A program made the position numbers and the translations under genes. The notes beneath the pieces are model-generated. The model did not search any database and was not told the origin of the DNA. It saw only the letters and a program-made list of their open reading frames with translations. Shown here piece by piece: positions 54,401 to 57,400 of a stretch of DNA of 64,000 nt. The stretch covers positions 2,542,001 to 2,606,000 of the forward strand of contig OY755184.1 in the NCBI GenBank assembly GCA_963576735.1, written 5' to 3'. Numbering within the stretch: the stretch's first letter is position 1; each line of letters opens with the position of its first letter. This DNA is from Bedellia somnulentella (taxonomy: Eukaryota > Arthropoda > Insecta > Lepidoptera > Bedelliidae).

Positions 54401-57400
54401 ATAGCCATTTTTAATTAATTGTTTAGATCTAGCACGAAGTAAGGAAAATTCGTCGTAGTCACGTGGGTTTCCGTACTTTTTATATCTTTTATGTACTTTT
54501 TTCTTATCTTCGATACATTGCTTTAACGGTTCGGAAAACCAAATTGGATATGAGTAGGTATTAATATTTTTCAGTGGTGTATTTTCAGAAATAATTTTAT
54601 TTAAGGTAGAATAGAACAAGTCTATGTTACAGTTTATATCACGATCGCCCAAAAGCTCTAACCAGTTTACCTCTTCAATCGATTTGACACATTGAGCTAT
54701 ATTGCATTTTCTAAAATTAAAAACTCTTTTCCTCAGTGGTTTAGGAGGTTTAGGACCATATAGTGATTCAAGCAATATATGTGCTGTTGAAACAAGGAGT
54801 AAATTCCAAAAAACCCAAGCATATATTAAGCAAGCCGACTCGAGCAAATAAAAGCCTTTTCGACAAACAACACGAGTGCAAAAACAATACTCGACTATTA
54901 ATTAAACAAAGTAGACTATAGAAGGCCAAAAAATAAGTGCAAGTTCAAGATCAGAAAGCGTTGCCGAGTCAATATTTAAATGTCAATTTGTACAGAGTAC
55001 GTGTACTGTGTCGTTCATCCGCGTTTGTAGATCACACTCGAGTCTTTTCTAGATAAGTGTCGGCTTAGGTTTGCACTACTCTATTTCTCTCTCTCTGAGT
55101 ATCCAATAAGTTGTCCAACTGTTTTGGGGCTTTCCAAGTCATTTTCGAACGACGTGGCGTGATATCACGTCACCATTCTCGTTTCTACTATATTAGTTAC
55201 TAAGTTCTAGGTACCCCTTTAGAATTTATAGCATATATTTTTATGTAAGTACGGGTTCGTAGCCTCGTAGGTATTTGCGTGTCATTAAGCAACCGTCTCA
55301 TATACACATACCTAATTCCGCATATAGCCATCTCAGTCTCTACGATCAGATAAGATATGACGATACTGAGGGATGTGGTAACGATAACGACAGACCGGTC
55401 TGAAAGCCTGCGTCAGTTATCTAACGCAGCCTACGTCTTATTACCACCAACCTGCAGTATACAGCCTATCTTGCAAATGAAGGGCTTACGACAGCTTGTT
55501 TTAAGTACCTACCTATTGGTGTAAGATAAAACTTACATACATATACTCATAACATAACATAAACATTCACGCCGAATATCCCCGAAGGGGTTGGCAGAGG
55601 TACTAATACTTCTGAACATCACGTGACTTTGGCACCTGGTGTTCAGAGTACCCACGTTTTGCATGGACAGTGTACTCACGTGATAGGGGGCAGGCCTATC
55701 GCCGTTTTGTACGAATACACTGCCACATGACTAAGTACAACTCAGCCATGTGGGTTTCCTCACGATGTTTTCCCTCACCGTTAACAACCATGATAAATTA
55801 ACCACACATATGTCTTTAGAAAAGACAAATTGGTGTAGGCCCGACCCAGGATTTGAACACTAGTCGTTTTCACGATAACCGAGTGTTCTACCCACTGGGC
55901 TATCACGGTTACATATAGGTATAGGGGCTTTTAAAGTGATTTTTGGGCGATGTGGTTGGAGACCCGTCACCAAAACATTTATTATTTATTACCATCTTTT
56001 CCCCAATCAACTTCCAAAAGTGGCTGAGGAATTTATAATTCCTTGGCTCTGGCTACGCCTTCTAGGGAATTATAGCCGTGAGTATATGTATGTATGTATA
56101 CTAGTATCAATTTGTGGTCACGAGTAAATATTTTAATACTTTAACAACATTCAAACCTACGTCTAGCTGAAAATAGAAGTACAGGCTTAAAATAAGAGAT
56201 CTTATAAAAAAAGGAGAGGGTAGACTATATTTGTGAAATAGTTAGAATAACACAAACCCCTTTTTTTCCAGGTGTCGTATAAGATGATTATAAATTGTGG
56301 TGTGGACGATGTGGCTAAATATATCACCAGCAACCGAAGCTCTACTTTCCAAATTGATTAAAAAATAAATAAATGCAGCCCTGGCTACTTCTCTACAAGA
56401 TTACATCCTTTATAGGATTTATAGCCGTGCGTATAGGTTGCCAAAAAGTAAGGTTCGTAAAATAAAGTGGTTTAAAACCGGTAGGAGTGTAAAAACTTTC
56501 ACATGGTAACCAGGAAGTGGTTGGCATGCAAAACATCAGCACAACTTTCGATTCGCACAGCTTTGTCGAATTATAAGCAGCAGTCATGTAATCTGAGATG
56601 ACCAAGCGACCTTTACATTGCATGACTATAGCTTCACCTACCAACCTTTAGTCACGAATTTAAATCTAAGAAATTGGTAAATCAAGAGCCGGAATTAGAA
56701 TTTAGTTCAGAGAAAAAAATATCGATTGATGATGGGGTTTGTGGCTGTTCGTAAAGCACTGGCAGAAATGAGGTAGTGATTTCCTAATCTTACATTACAC
56801 CGAAGTGCATTCTTTTGGCGTATTTACGCAGACTCTTATTTTAAAGACCAGAACCTTGATCAGATAAGAATTAAGAAACTAGGGTAGAAATAATGATGGT
56901 ATATTTGTGAAAATATCCAGAGGGAAACTCATATGACTGAGTTGTCTTTATTAATAGGCCTGTAATTATCTACAGAAGATTATATGAACACCCAGTGTCA
57001 AAATGTCAACCGCTTTAAAACATCCTGATATCATTTACGATTGGCAAATACAAAGAGTTTGGAAACTTTCACAAACTAATCAGAGAATGTTGATGAAACC
57101 AGCTCTTAGTATTGTTTATCGAAACATTTCAACGATATATTTCACAAAACATACGCGTTACTGGTTTATGCAATAACTTACGTTTACACACCAAATTAAT
57201 GGATTAATTTTATATCTATGAAAATGTTACGACGTAACATCTTTTATGACATTATATTACAAATACCGCGGTCCTACCAAAGTTTTTTTCTAAGAGTTCA
57301 TATTTTCATAGTTTGTGTGTTTGAATAATCACAGTTTTATCTTTAATCACATACATACATATACTAACGGCCATAGATCCCAAAAAGTGGTAGCCAGAGC